Below are positions 1 to 6,019 of a DNA stretch of 9,077 bases, in pieces. Under the pieces are notes generated by a model that was given only the letters and a program-made list of their open reading frames with translations, was not told the DNA's origin and made no database searches. Numbering within the stretch: position 1 is the first letter of the stretch; the number at the start of each line of letters is the position of its first letter. Made by a program: the position numbers and the translations under genes. This DNA comes from Desulfovibrio sp. Lineage in GTDB: Bacteria > Desulfobacterota > Desulfovibrionia > Desulfovibrionales > Desulfovibrionaceae. The stretch is taken from the NCBI GenBank assembly GCA_014804905.1, contig JAAUYX010000099.1:1-9077 (forward strand), given 5' to 3'.

Positions 1-315
1 CATGGCCATGGCCGGGTGGAACTTGGACATCTGGGTGCCCGTGGCGCACATCTGGATGGTGCCGCGCTTGGTCTGGTCGATGTAGGAGTCTTCCTTGCCG
101 AGCTGGCTGTTGGGATAGACTTTCACTTCGTACTTGCCGTTGGAAAGTTTCTCCAGATATTCACCGAACTTGTGCATGCCAACGGTTTCCGGCTCGCCCT
201 CGGGCTTCATGCCCGCGATTTTGATGACCGTTTTGGCCTCCGCGGAAGGGGCAACGGAGAGCGCGAGGCCGCAGAAAAGGCCCAGCGCCACGCACATGGC
301 GACAATGCGTTTCAT
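1..315 (-). CDS. TRAP transporter DctP-type solute-binding protein, N-terminal part (runs off the left edge)
   Basis: This is the first 105 codons of a periplasmic substrate-binding protein of a TRAP transporter, the component that captures an organic acid and delivers it to the DctQM membrane unit. The start at 315 is supported by a strong AGGAGG-type ribosome binding site (complement of 322-327). Residues 1 to about 27 form a typical Sec signal peptide (Lys-Arg, hydrophobic core, cleavage after a Ser-Ala-Glu-Ala-like end). The mature part begins with the beta-strand KTVIKIAG, then shows the family pattern: a helix ending in LEKLSNGKYEVKVYP, the NSQLGKE turn, and a QTKRGTIQM segment. DctP proteins are usually about 330 residues, so roughly two thirds is missing. 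The ligand cannot be inferred because the ligand-anchoring arginine region is outside the window. The family call is firm. A link with the sugar-acid genes across the tRNA is only a possibility. Confidence 0.9.
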   Translation of the reverse strand, partial: MKRIVAMCVALGLFCGLALSVAPSAEAKTVIKIAGMKPEGEPETVGMHKFGEYLEKLSNGKYEVKVYPNSQLGKEDSYIDQTKRGTIQMCATGTQMSKFHPAMAM

Positions 316-607
316 CAGAAATCCTCCTTTGATGGTGAACCCGGCTACAAGCCCCGAAACCGCCACGCACCAACCGGGGGATGCGATGGGCGGGACGAGG
401 CCACGGCACCACCGGATGCGCCGGTGACGCCCATGCCGCGCCGGGACGGATCGAAGATCCGTGGAGCTATCGCTTGCGACCAATTTACTTGACGTGGCGG
501 ATAAAATTCAATGCTTTTTTTGAGAAAATTTTTTGACGCCACAGCGGTGGCCGCATCTCGGCCCAGTGCGCGGAAAAATTGGCGCCGGGCGCCCGGCGCG
601 GAGTGGC
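316..607. other. Intergenic region upstream of the TRAP binding-protein gene
   Basis: No credible gene is seen here. The part nearest the TRAP gene is GC-rich and holds two small inverted repeats: CACCGG/CCGGTG at 410-426 (5-nt loop) and a 7-bp perfect stem ACGGATC/GATCCGT at 446-462 (3-nt loop). These would lie in the 5' leader if transcription starts near 475. Positions 482-538 are an AT-rich island with runs of A and T, unlike the GC-rich surroundings, which suits a promoter upstream region. Short open frames here lack ribosome binding sites and recognisable protein features. Confidence 0.5.
482..511 (-). promoter_or_regulatory. Possible sigma70-type promoter for the TRAP binding-protein gene
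   Basis: Read on the minus strand, TTGAAT (506-511) and TAAATT (482-487) are 18 bp apart, each matching 4 of 6 consensus bases, with A/T tracts immediately upstream. It would give a leader of about 160 nt carrying the two small inverted repeats. The match is weak and the call rests mainly on position and AT-richness. Confidence 0.3.
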
Positions 608-636
608 TTGACGAATCCCCTTCGCCGGACTAGAAA
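608..636 (+). promoter_or_regulatory. Sigma70-type promoter of the tRNA-Leu gene
   Basis: TTGACG at 608-613 (5 of 6 matches to the -35 consensus) is followed by a 17-bp spacer and TAGAAA at 631-636 as the -10. Transcription would start a few bases before the mature tRNA 5' end at 646. Spacing and position are ideal. Confidence 0.6.
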
Positions 637-645
637 AAACGCTGT

Positions 646-732
646 GCCGGGATGGTGGAATTGGTAGACGCAGCGGACTCAAAATCCGCCGGGTTCACGC
701 CCTTGCGAGTTCAAGTCTCGCTCCCGGTACCA
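646..732 (+). tRNA. tRNA-Leu (anticodon CAA)
   Basis: A complete class II (long variable arm) tRNA folds by eye. The 7-bp acceptor stem GCCGGGA pairs with TCCCGGT (722-728, one G-U), followed by discriminator A and an encoded CCA (730-732). The anticodon stem GCGGA/TCCGC (673-677/685-689) encloses a loop with CAA at 680-682, which reads the Leu codon UUG. The variable arm (690-704) can form GGG/CCC. The T arm is GCGAG, loop TTCAAGT, CTCGC (705-721). A promoter and a terminator flank it, so it is a monocistronic unit. Confidence 0.97.
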
Positions 733-742
733 GCGGAGAATA

Positions 743-780
743 AAGGGGTTATGCGAAAAACGTATGACCCCTTCCTTTTT
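743..780 (+). terminator. Intrinsic terminator of the tRNA-Leu gene
   Basis: A 13-bp stem (743-755 with 761-773, including two G-U pairs) closes a five-A loop and is followed by CCTTTTT (774-780). It lies 10 nt after the tRNA 3' end. Confidence 0.85.
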
Positions 781-828
781 GGTTTCGCCTCAGTCAACAG
801 CATGGTAATAATCTGCAATTTCAGCACG

Positions 829-839
829 TTGTATAACTG
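829..839 (+). promoter_or_regulatory. Possible -10 element overlapped by a GntR/FadR-type operator, upstream of the aldolase
   Basis: TTGTATAACTG matches 10 of 11 positions of the TNGTNNNACNA pattern bound by FadR-subfamily GntR regulators, which often control sugar-acid genes. It overlaps TATAAC (832-837), a 5-of-6 match to a -10 box, about 60 bp before the aldolase start. No convincing -35 is seen. No regulator gene lies in the window, and an 11-bp match can arise by chance. Confidence 0.3.
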
Positions 840-896
840 CTTTCCCCGCACCGCATCCAGCGTCCGTAGAGAATACTTCCAAATGAGAGAGGTGCA

Positions 897-1763
897 ATGA
901 TGCTTGTTTCGAGTCGGGAAATGCTTGTCAAGGCCGCGCAAGGCAAATACGCCATCGGGCAATTCAATATCAACAATCTGGAATGGATTCGGGCCATCCT
1001 CAACGCGGCCCAGGCAGAGGACGCGCCTGTCATCCTGGGCGTCACCGAAAGCGCGTGCGCCTACATGGGCGGCCTTGGGACAGTAAAGGCCATGGCATGT
1101 GGCATGGCGGCAAGCCTCGGCGTAACAATCCCCGTGGCCCTGCATCTCGACCATGCAGGCTATGAGATGTGCCTGATGGCCATTGGCGCGGGCTTCACTT
1201 CCGTCATGTTTGACGGCTCGAAAATGCCGTTTGCCGAAAATCTGCGCCTTTGCCGGACGCTCGCCCAGGTTTGCAAGGAAAATAGCGTGGCGCTGGAGGC
1301 GGAGCTGGGTTCCCCGGCCGGTGAAGAGGATGGCATCAGCGGCAGCGGCGAGCGCGCCGACCCGGCCCAATGCGGCGAACTGGCGCAAGCCGGCATCACC
1401 GCGCTCGCCGCCTCCATCGGGAACATTCATGGCGAGTATCCCGCCGACTGGCGGGGACTTGATATGAGCCTGCTGGCGCAGATTAAAAGCGCGGTGGACG
1501 GGCTGCCGCTGGTCCTGCACGGGGGGAGCGGCGTTCCGGAAGCCATGGTAAAGACAGCCATCGAGAACGGCATCGCCAAGATCAATGTCAATACAGAGTG
1601 CCAGATAGCCTTTGCCCATGCCCTACGGGAGTATTTTGAAGCCGGAAAGGACAAGGCCGCCAAGGGCTACAATCTCCAGAGGCTGTTGCGGCCCGGTCTT
1701 GCGGCCATTGAGGAGGTGGTGAGAAAAAAAATCCGCTTCTTCGGCTCGGCCAAGAAATGTTGA
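897..1763 (+). CDS. Class II (zinc-dependent) ketose-bisphosphate-type aldolase
   Basis: This 288-residue cytoplasmic enzyme belongs to the FbaA/GatY/KbaY family, which reversibly cleaves a ketose (bis)phosphate to dihydroxyacetone phosphate and an aldehyde. Length is normal (GatY about 284). Family landmarks are in order: GQFNINNLEW (21-30), HLDHAG (83-88) with the catalytic Asp85 and zinc ligand His86, the LEAELG strand (133-138), GNIHGEYP (175-182) with zinc ligand His178, LHGGSG (207-212) with His208, and INVNTE (229-234) for phosphate/metal binding. ATG codons occur at both 897 and 900; the GAGAGG ribosome binding site just upstream fits either. The gene is first of the sugar-acid locus but is separated from the next gene by 439 bp. 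The neighbouring DUF1537 kinase suggests its substrate is a phosphorylated keto-sugar-acid rather than fructose 1,6-bisphosphate, but that is inference; a housekeeping Fba role cannot be excluded. Confidence 0.9.
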   Translation: MMLVSSREMLVKAAQGKYAIGQFNINNLEWIRAILNAAQAEDAPVILGVTESACAYMGGLGTVKAMACGMAASLGVTIPVALHLDHAGYEMCLMAIGAGFTSVMFDGSKMPFAENLRLCRTLAQVCKENSVALEAELGSPAGEEDGISGSGERADPAQCGELAQAGITALAASIGNIHGEYPADWRGLDMSLLAQIKSAVDGLPLVLHGGSGVPEAMVKTAIENGIAKINVNTECQIAFAHALREYFEAGKDKAAKGYNLQRLLRPGLAAIEEVVRKKIRFFGSAKKC

Positions 1764-1909
1764 TGATTGCTTCCTGAGTCCGGAGCGGCGGTTCCCCGAC
1801 GTATCGGAGCCTCCTGTCCTATCCGTCCCAGCCATGTTCCTGATTTTAACAGGCGTTCCGAGTGCTCATTGCGTATACCAGGACAGGGGCCCGTTTTTTG
1901 TCGCAGCCA

Positions 1910-1957
1910 TATAAGGGGAAGGAACCTTTTGCGCGCAAAAGGTTCCTTCCCCTTATA
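1910..1957. repeat. Perfect 48-bp palindrome, probable terminator-like hairpin or palindromic element
   Basis: Every base from 1910 pairs with its partner up to 1957. The arms run TATAAGGGG, AAGGAACC, TTTTGC and their mirror image, centred on GCGCGC at 1931-1936. As RNA it would form a stem of about 22 bp with a 4-nt loop. It lies about 145 bp after the aldolase stop and may end that transcript, but neither side has a clean T tract, so it is not a textbook intrinsic terminator. Similar GGAACC-containing hairpins are, to my recollection, common between genes in desulfovibrios. Confidence 0.8.
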
Positions 1958-2119
1958 GCATCCCACGTCTAGAAAACCCCGAAAATTCGCATAATTCCCT
2001 GAAAATATCTGTGTTCCCAAGGGTTTGCATTTCCTGCGCCCTGTGAACCCTGAAGCCGCTCGCAATCTCCGCCTCTTCAAGCCTTCCCGATAGCGTATTT
2101 CGGCGAAAAAAGTGCGAAC

Positions 2120-2143
2120 TATTCCGCGTATTCCCGCCTATTC
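2120..2143 (+). repeat. Three TATTC direct repeats next to the garR promoter
   Basis: TATTC occurs at 2120, 2129 and 2139, at 9- and 10-bp steps, so all three face nearly the same side of the helix. The first two extend to TATTCCGC and TATTCCCGC. They end at the putative -35 box, the usual place for an activator. Function is inferred. Confidence 0.4.
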
Positions 2144-2172
2144 TGGACACAAGGCCCGTTTATTGGTATGCA
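2144..2172 (+). promoter_or_regulatory. Probable promoter of the garR-gntP-kinase operon
   Basis: TGGACA at 2144-2149 (5 of 6 to the -35 consensus) is followed after 17 bp by TATGCA at 2167-2172, a poor -10 rescued by an extended -10 TGG just before it. A weak core box beside direct repeats fits an activator-dependent promoter. The transcript would start near 2179, leaving a leader of about 24 nt. Confidence 0.4.
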
Positions 2173-2202
2173 AGTCACAAATTTTTAGAGAGGGGTTGGC
2201 AT

Positions 2203-3093
2203 ATGAGCAAAATCGGTTTTATCGGTTTGGGCATCATGGGCAGGCCCATGGCAAAGAACCTGCTGAAAGCGGGTGTGGACCTGCTGGTCAATGACCTTGA
2301 CAGGCAGGCCGTGGTCGAGCTGGTCGGCATGGGGGCCAGGAGTGCCACCGGCGAGGAAATCGGCGCCGACTGCGACGTGATTTTCACCATTCTCCCCAAC
2401 GGGCCCATCGTGCAGGCCGTGCTCTTTGCGGACGGCGGCGTGGCGACCCATATCCGCCAGGGCGCTGTCGTGTGCGACATGAGCTCGGTGACCCCGCAGG
2501 AATCGCGCTTCTGCTTTGAAAAGCTGGCGCAAAAGGGCGTGGGCTTTGTGGATGCGCCCGTCAGCGGCGGCGAGCCCAAGGCCATTGACGGCACCCTGGC
2601 TTTCATGGCCGGGGGCGAGCAGAAAGACTTCGACGCGCTGCGGCCCTATTTTGACATCATGGGCGCATCCGCCATCCTCGTCGGCCCTTCGGGCAGCGGC
2701 AGCGTCACCAAGCTCGCCAACCAGATGATCGTCAACCTGACCATCGCCGCGGTGTCCGAAGCCTTTACCCTGGCGGTGAAGGCCGGGGCCGACCCCGAAA
2801 AGGTCTATCAGGCCATTCGCGGCGGCCTCGCCGGCAGCGCCGTGCTGGACGCGAAGATACCGATGATCATCAACCGCGATTTCAAGCCCGGCGGCAAGAT
2901 TTCCATCAATCACAAAGACATCAAGAATGTCATGGCCTCCGCCCATGCCATCGACAGCCCGGCTTTCCTCTCCGCCGTGCTGTTTGAAATCATGCAGGCC
3001 CTGAAGGTCGGCGGCCACATGGACGAGGATCACGGCGCCATCGTCAAGTTTTTTGAGCAACAGGCTGGTGTTGAAGTGGCCAAAAAGGCCTAA
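2203..3093 (+). CDS. garR: 2-hydroxy-3-oxopropionate (tartronate semialdehyde) reductase-like beta-hydroxyacid dehydrogenase
   Basis: This 296-residue cytoplasmic oxidoreductase belongs to the 3-hydroxyisobutyrate dehydrogenase superfamily and closely resembles E. coli GarR, which interconverts tartronate semialdehyde and D-glycerate. The Rossmann motif GLGIMG is at 8-13, the substrate loop DAPVSGGEPKAIDGTL at 117-132 is essentially that of GarR, the catalytic lysine is Lys170 in TKLANQ, and IRGGLAGS (205-212) and the KDI segment (238-240) are also GarR-like. Asp31 at the end of the second beta strand favours NAD(H) over NADP(H), an inference. The start is set by GAGAGGGG at 2188-2195. The permease follows after 11 nt. 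In DUF1537 kinase loci a dehydrogenase of this superfamily normally oxidises the sugar acid before phosphorylation, so the physiological substrate here may be an acid such as a tetronate rather than D-glycerate. Confidence 0.88.
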   Translation: MSKIGFIGLGIMGRPMAKNLLKAGVDLLVNDLDRQAVVELVGMGARSATGEEIGADCDVIFTILPNGPIVQAVLFADGGVATHIRQGAVVCDMSSVTPQESRFCFEKLAQKGVGFVDAPVSGGEPKAIDGTLAFMAGGEQKDFDALRPYFDIMGASAILVGPSGSGSVTKLANQMIVNLTIAAVSEAFTLAVKAGADPEKVYQAIRGGLAGSAVLDAKIPMIINRDFKPGGKISINHKDIKNVMASAHAIDSPAFLSAVLFEIMQALKVGGHMDEDHGAIVKFFEQQAGVEVAKKA

Positions 3094-3104
3094 AGGAGCT
3101 TGCC

Positions 3105-4451
3105 ATGCTGACTGGTCCCATGCTCTTGGTCGTCTTCCTGATTGCCATTCTTATCCTGCTCGTTTCCATCATCCGTTACCATCTCAATCCCTTCCTCGCG
3201 CTGCTCATCACCTCCATTGTCACCGCCTTCCTGGTAGGGATGCCCATCGGCAAAATCTCGTCCACTCTGTCGTCGGGCTTCGGCGGCACGCTGGCGGGCA
3301 TCGGCATCGTCATCGGCCTCGGCATCATCTTCGGGCAAATCCTCTCCGAGGCCGGGGCGACCACGGCCATCGCCGACGGCCTGCTCAAGCGCACGGGCGT
3401 AAAACACGCGGCCCTGGCGGTGACGGCGGCGGGCTTCCTCATTTCCATCCCGGTGTACATGGACGCCGCCTTCGTCATCATGATGCCCATTGTGAAATAT
3501 GTGGCCGACGTGACCAAGCGCAGCCTGAAAATCTTTGTCTGCGCCCTCGGCGTCGGCACCATCGTGGGCCATGCGCTCGTCATCCCCACCCCTGGGCCGC
3601 TGGTCGTTGCCAACAACATGAGCGCCAACGTGGCTGCCTTCATCCTCTATTCGCTTATCGCGGGCGCCGCGGCCATCGTTGTGGGCGGCTGGCTCTACGG
3701 CAAGGTGTTCGAGGGCGACAAGCCGGAGGAAATCGCCGACGCCCCCAACGACAACCCCATTGACGATTTCAAGGGGCCCTCCTTCGGGCTTTCCCTCTTC
3801 TGCCTCACCTTCCCCATCCTGCTTATCCTCATCGCCAATATCCTCCTGGTCTCGCTGGAGAAGGATTCCCTCGCGCACGGCATCTTCACCTTTGTGGGCG
3901 ACAAGAACCTGGCCCTGCTCTTCGGCGTCATCGCGGCCTATTACCTGCTCCGGAAGCATGTCGCGAAGCCCTTTACGCAGATCATCATCGAGGCCGCCGA
4001 CTCCTCGGGCCTCATCCTGCTCATCACGGGCGCAGGCGGCGCTTTCGGCAGCATCATCAACGCGAGCGGCATCGGCCAGTACCTTGTGGATTCCATGAGC
4101 GACCTCAACATCCCCATTGTGGTGCTGGGCTTTGTGCTGAGCGCGGTGCTGCGCCTTTCGCAGGGTTCCACCACGGTGGCGCTGGTCACCACCTCGTCCA
4201 TCCTGGGGCCGTCCATCGCCGGGACGGGCGCCTCGCCCGTGCTGGTGGGCCTGGCCATCTGCGCGGGCGGCATCGGCCTCTCCATGCCCAATGACTCGGG
4301 CTTCTGGGTGCTGTCGCGCTTCAGCGGCCTGAGCGTACAGGATACCCTCAAGACGTGGACCGCGGGCGGCACCATCGCCGGCTTTACGGCGTTCATCATC
4401 ATCCTGCTCCTGCACGCGCTCTATTCCAGCATCGGGCTGCCGCTCCTGTGA
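3105..4451 (+). CDS. GntP-family permease (gluconate/acid-sugar:H+ symporter type)
   Basis: This 448-residue inner-membrane protein of the gluconate permease family probably imports a sugar acid with protons. It is almost wholly hydrophobic, with about 12 or more membrane segments, and the length matches GntP/YgbN proteins (about 440-455). Family landmarks are PVYMDAAFVIMMP near 122-134, a TPGPL turn near 163, GAGGAFGSIINASG near 310-323, QGSTTVALVTT near 351-361 and NDSGFWVLSRFSGLS near 401-415. The longest hydrophilic loop is near 205-225, rich in Asp and Pro. The ATG at 3105 follows an AAGGAG site at 3093-3098. The gene sits between the garR-like dehydrogenase and the DUF1537 kinase, the same company E. 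coli YgbN keeps with YgbJ and YgbK, which argues for uptake of the acid these enzymes use. Substrate identity is not readable. Confidence 0.92.
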   Translation: MLTGPMLLVVFLIAILILLVSIIRYHLNPFLALLITSIVTAFLVGMPIGKISSTLSSGFGGTLAGIGIVIGLGIIFGQILSEAGATTAIADGLLKRTGVKHAALAVTAAGFLISIPVYMDAAFVIMMPIVKYVADVTKRSLKIFVCALGVGTIVGHALVIPTPGPLVVANNMSANVAAFILYSLIAGAAAIVVGGWLYGKVFEGDKPEEIADAPNDNPIDDFKGPSFGLSLFCLTFPILLILIANILLVSLEKDSLAHGIFTFVGDKNLALLFGVIAAYYLLRKHVAKPFTQIIIEAADSSGLILLITGAGGAFGSIINASGIGQYLVDSMSDLNIPIVVLGFVLSAVLRLSQGSTTVALVTTSSILGPSIAGTGASPVLVGLAICAGGIGLSMPNDSGFWVLSRFSGLSVQDTLKTWTAGGTIAGFTAFIIILLLHALYSSIGLPLL

Positions 4452-4462
4452 GGACATGAAAA

Positions 4463-5893
4463 ATGGAACATCTTCACGCATCACGACTGGACGCCTATCC
4501 GCCCCATGACGAAGCGGCGCTGGACACGCTGCTGCGGGCGGAAATCGAGGCCAATCCGCACAAGATCATCGTTCTCGACGACGATCCCACCGGCGTGCAG
4601 ACCGTGCACGACATCTCCGTCTATACGGACTGGAGCGCGGACAGCATCGCCCAGGGTTTCGACGAGGACGCCAAGGTTTTCTATATCCTCACCAATTCCC
4701 GCGGCCTGACGGCCGAGGAGAGCGCCCGCATCCACAAGGACATCGCGCGGCTCGTGCTCGAGACAGGCAAGCGGAAAAAGCGCCCGTTCCTCATCATGAG
4801 CCGCTCGGACTCCACCCTGCGCGGGCATTATCCGCTGGAGACCGAAATCCTCGCGGAAGGCATCACTGCGGACGGGGGCAAAGTGGACGGGGAGATCATC
4901 TGCCCCTTCTTCAAGGAGGGTGGCCGCTTCACCATCGACGACACGCACTATGTCCGTTATGGCGACGACCTTGTACCCGCGGGCGAAACGGAATTCGCCA
5001 GGGACAAGACCTTCGGCTACACGAAGTCCAATCTCTGCGAGTATGTGGAGGAAAAGACCGGCGGCAGGCACAAGGCCTGCGACGTCATCACCGTCAGTCT
5101 GGAGGATTTGCGGCAGCACGATTTTGACAAGATAGAACAGTTGCTGCTCTCCGCGCACGACTTCCAGAAGATCATCGTCAATGCGGTGGATTACGGCGAC
5201 ATCAAGGCCTTCTGCATCCCGCTCTACAGGGCCATAGCGAAGGGACGCAACTTCGTCTTCAGGACGGCGGCGGGCCTCGTGAAGGAGCTCGGCGGCATCA
5301 CCACCATCCCGCTCCTCCGCCGCGAGCAGATGCTCGGCGAGGAGAGCGACAAGGGCGGCATGATCGTCGTCGGCTCCCACACCGCCAAGACCACCGCGCA
5401 GCTCAAAAAGCTGCTGGAGCTCCCCCAGGTGCGGGGCATAGAGTTCGATTCCGATCTTGTGCTGAAGGGCGACGCGGCCCTGGCCGCCGAGGTGGACCGG
5501 GTGGTGGCCGAGGCGGAAAAGCTCATCGCCCAGGGCATTACGCCCGTCTGCTACACCAAGCGGCAGCTCCTGAGCCTGCCCGATGACACCAAGGAGGACG
5601 CCCTGCGCAGGTCGGTGAAGATTTCCGAGGCTGTGCAGAGCCTTGTGGGCAAGCTCGGCATCAAGCCCGCATTCGTCATCGCCAAGGGCGGCATCACCTC
5701 GAGCGATGTGGGCGTGAAGGCGCTCAGGACAAGGCGCGCCAATGTGCTGGGGCAGGTGCGCCCCGGCATCCCCGTGTGGCAGACCGATGAAAACAGCAAG
5801 TTTCCGGGCATCCCCTATGTGATCTTTCCCGGAAATGTGGGCGAGGAGGAAACCCTGCGGGAAACGGTGGAGATATTGACCGGGAAAAACTGA
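4463..5893 (+). CDS. DUF1537 four-carbon acid sugar kinase (OtnK/DtnK/YgbK family)
   Basis: This 476-residue cytoplasmic ATP-dependent kinase belongs to the DUF1537 family, whose studied members phosphorylate 3-oxo-tetronates or D-threonate at the 4-hydroxyl. The N-terminal substrate domain has LDDDPTGVQTVHD (38-50), LTNSRGL (76-82) and SRSDSTLRGHYP (113-124). The C-terminal nucleotide domain has VVGSHT (302-307), AKGGITSSD (407-415) and a glycine-rich end IFPGNVGEEET (454-464). Length is somewhat above the usual 420 or so because of about 30 extra N-terminal residues. The ATG at 4463 lies 11 nt after the permease stop, with GAGGA at 4450-4454; an ATG at 4456 opens only a short out-of-frame reading. 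Being beside a class II FBA-type aldolase and not a PdxA2 or OtnC-type partner, it does not fit the two best described tetronate routes, so the substrate remains open. Confidence 0.92.
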   Translation: MEHLHASRLDAYPPHDEAALDTLLRAEIEANPHKIIVLDDDPTGVQTVHDISVYTDWSADSIAQGFDEDAKVFYILTNSRGLTAEESARIHKDIARLVLETGKRKKRPFLIMSRSDSTLRGHYPLETEILAEGITADGGKVDGEIICPFFKEGGRFTIDDTHYVRYGDDLVPAGETEFARDKTFGYTKSNLCEYVEEKTGGRHKACDVITVSLEDLRQHDFDKIEQLLLSAHDFQKIIVNAVDYGDIKAFCIPLYRAIAKGRNFVFRTAAGLVKELGGITTIPLLRREQMLGEESDKGGMIVVGSHTAKTTAQLKKLLELPQVRGIEFDSDLVLKGDAALAAEVDRVVAEAEKLIAQGITPVCYTKRQLLSLPDDTKEDALRRSVKISEAVQSLVGKLGIKPAFVIAKGGITSSDVGVKALRTRRANVLGQVRPGIPVWQTDENSKFPGIPYVIFPGNVGEEETLRETVEILTGKN

Positions 5894-5900
5894 TGTTCCA

Positions 5901-5930
5901 GCCGTAGCACTGTCAAAGGACATCTACGGC
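5901..5930 (+). repeat. Inverted repeat (hairpin) after the kinase gene
   Basis: GCCGTAG (5901-5907) pairs with CTACGGC (5924-5930), and an inner TGTC/GACA (5911-5914/5919-5922) closes an AAAG loop. It begins 7 nt after the kinase stop and is followed by only AAAA, so it is more likely an mRNA 3'-stabilising or processing hairpin than a terminator. Confidence 0.6.
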
Positions 5931-5942
5931 AAAACCTTCTGC

Positions 5943-5994
5943 GCGGCCGCGTATGTGTCCCTGCTTTTCCGAGGACTGTGCGCGGCCGCTTTTT
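5943..5994 (+). terminator. Intrinsic terminator between the kinase and the second dehydrogenase
   Basis: GCGGCCGCG (5943-5951) pairs perfectly with CGCGGCCGC (5981-5989), with an inner GTCC/GGAC pairing (5957-5960/5973-5976), and TTTTT follows at 5990-5994. It should end much of the garR-permease-kinase transcript, leaving the downstream gene to read-through or to a promoter I cannot see. Confidence 0.75.
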
Positions 5995-6019
5995 AACCTG
6001 AACATCAAAGGAAAGAGGC

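Larger units (their letters stand above)
1764..2202. other. Intergenic region between the aldolase and the garR-like gene
   Basis: This 439-bp stretch holds no gene I can support. Short open frames on both strands lack ribosome binding sites and known motifs. It contains a perfect 48-bp palindrome (1910-1957), a GGGGCCC followed by six T at about 1886-1898 that is too weak to call a terminator, three TATTC repeats (2120-2143) and a plausible promoter (2144-2172). The remainder (about 1960-2110) shows no structure I recognise. Confidence 0.6.

Noticed and set aside
316..480. Sigma54 promoter upstream of the TRAP gene
   Set aside because: I looked for GG-N10-GC with the usual flanks on both strands; the nearest case (about 405-419) has the wrong spacing.
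1667..2150. Minus-strand open frames across the aldolase end and the following gap
   Set aside because: They run through the 48-bp palindrome, have no ribosome binding site or recognisable domain, and one overlaps the aldolase 3' end.
3090..5923. Two very long open frames on the minus strand (464 and 480 codons) opposite the permease and the kinase
   Set aside because: They are antisense to clearly homologous genes. Their products are low-complexity, rich in Asp, Gly, His and Arg, a normal side effect of GC-rich third positions.
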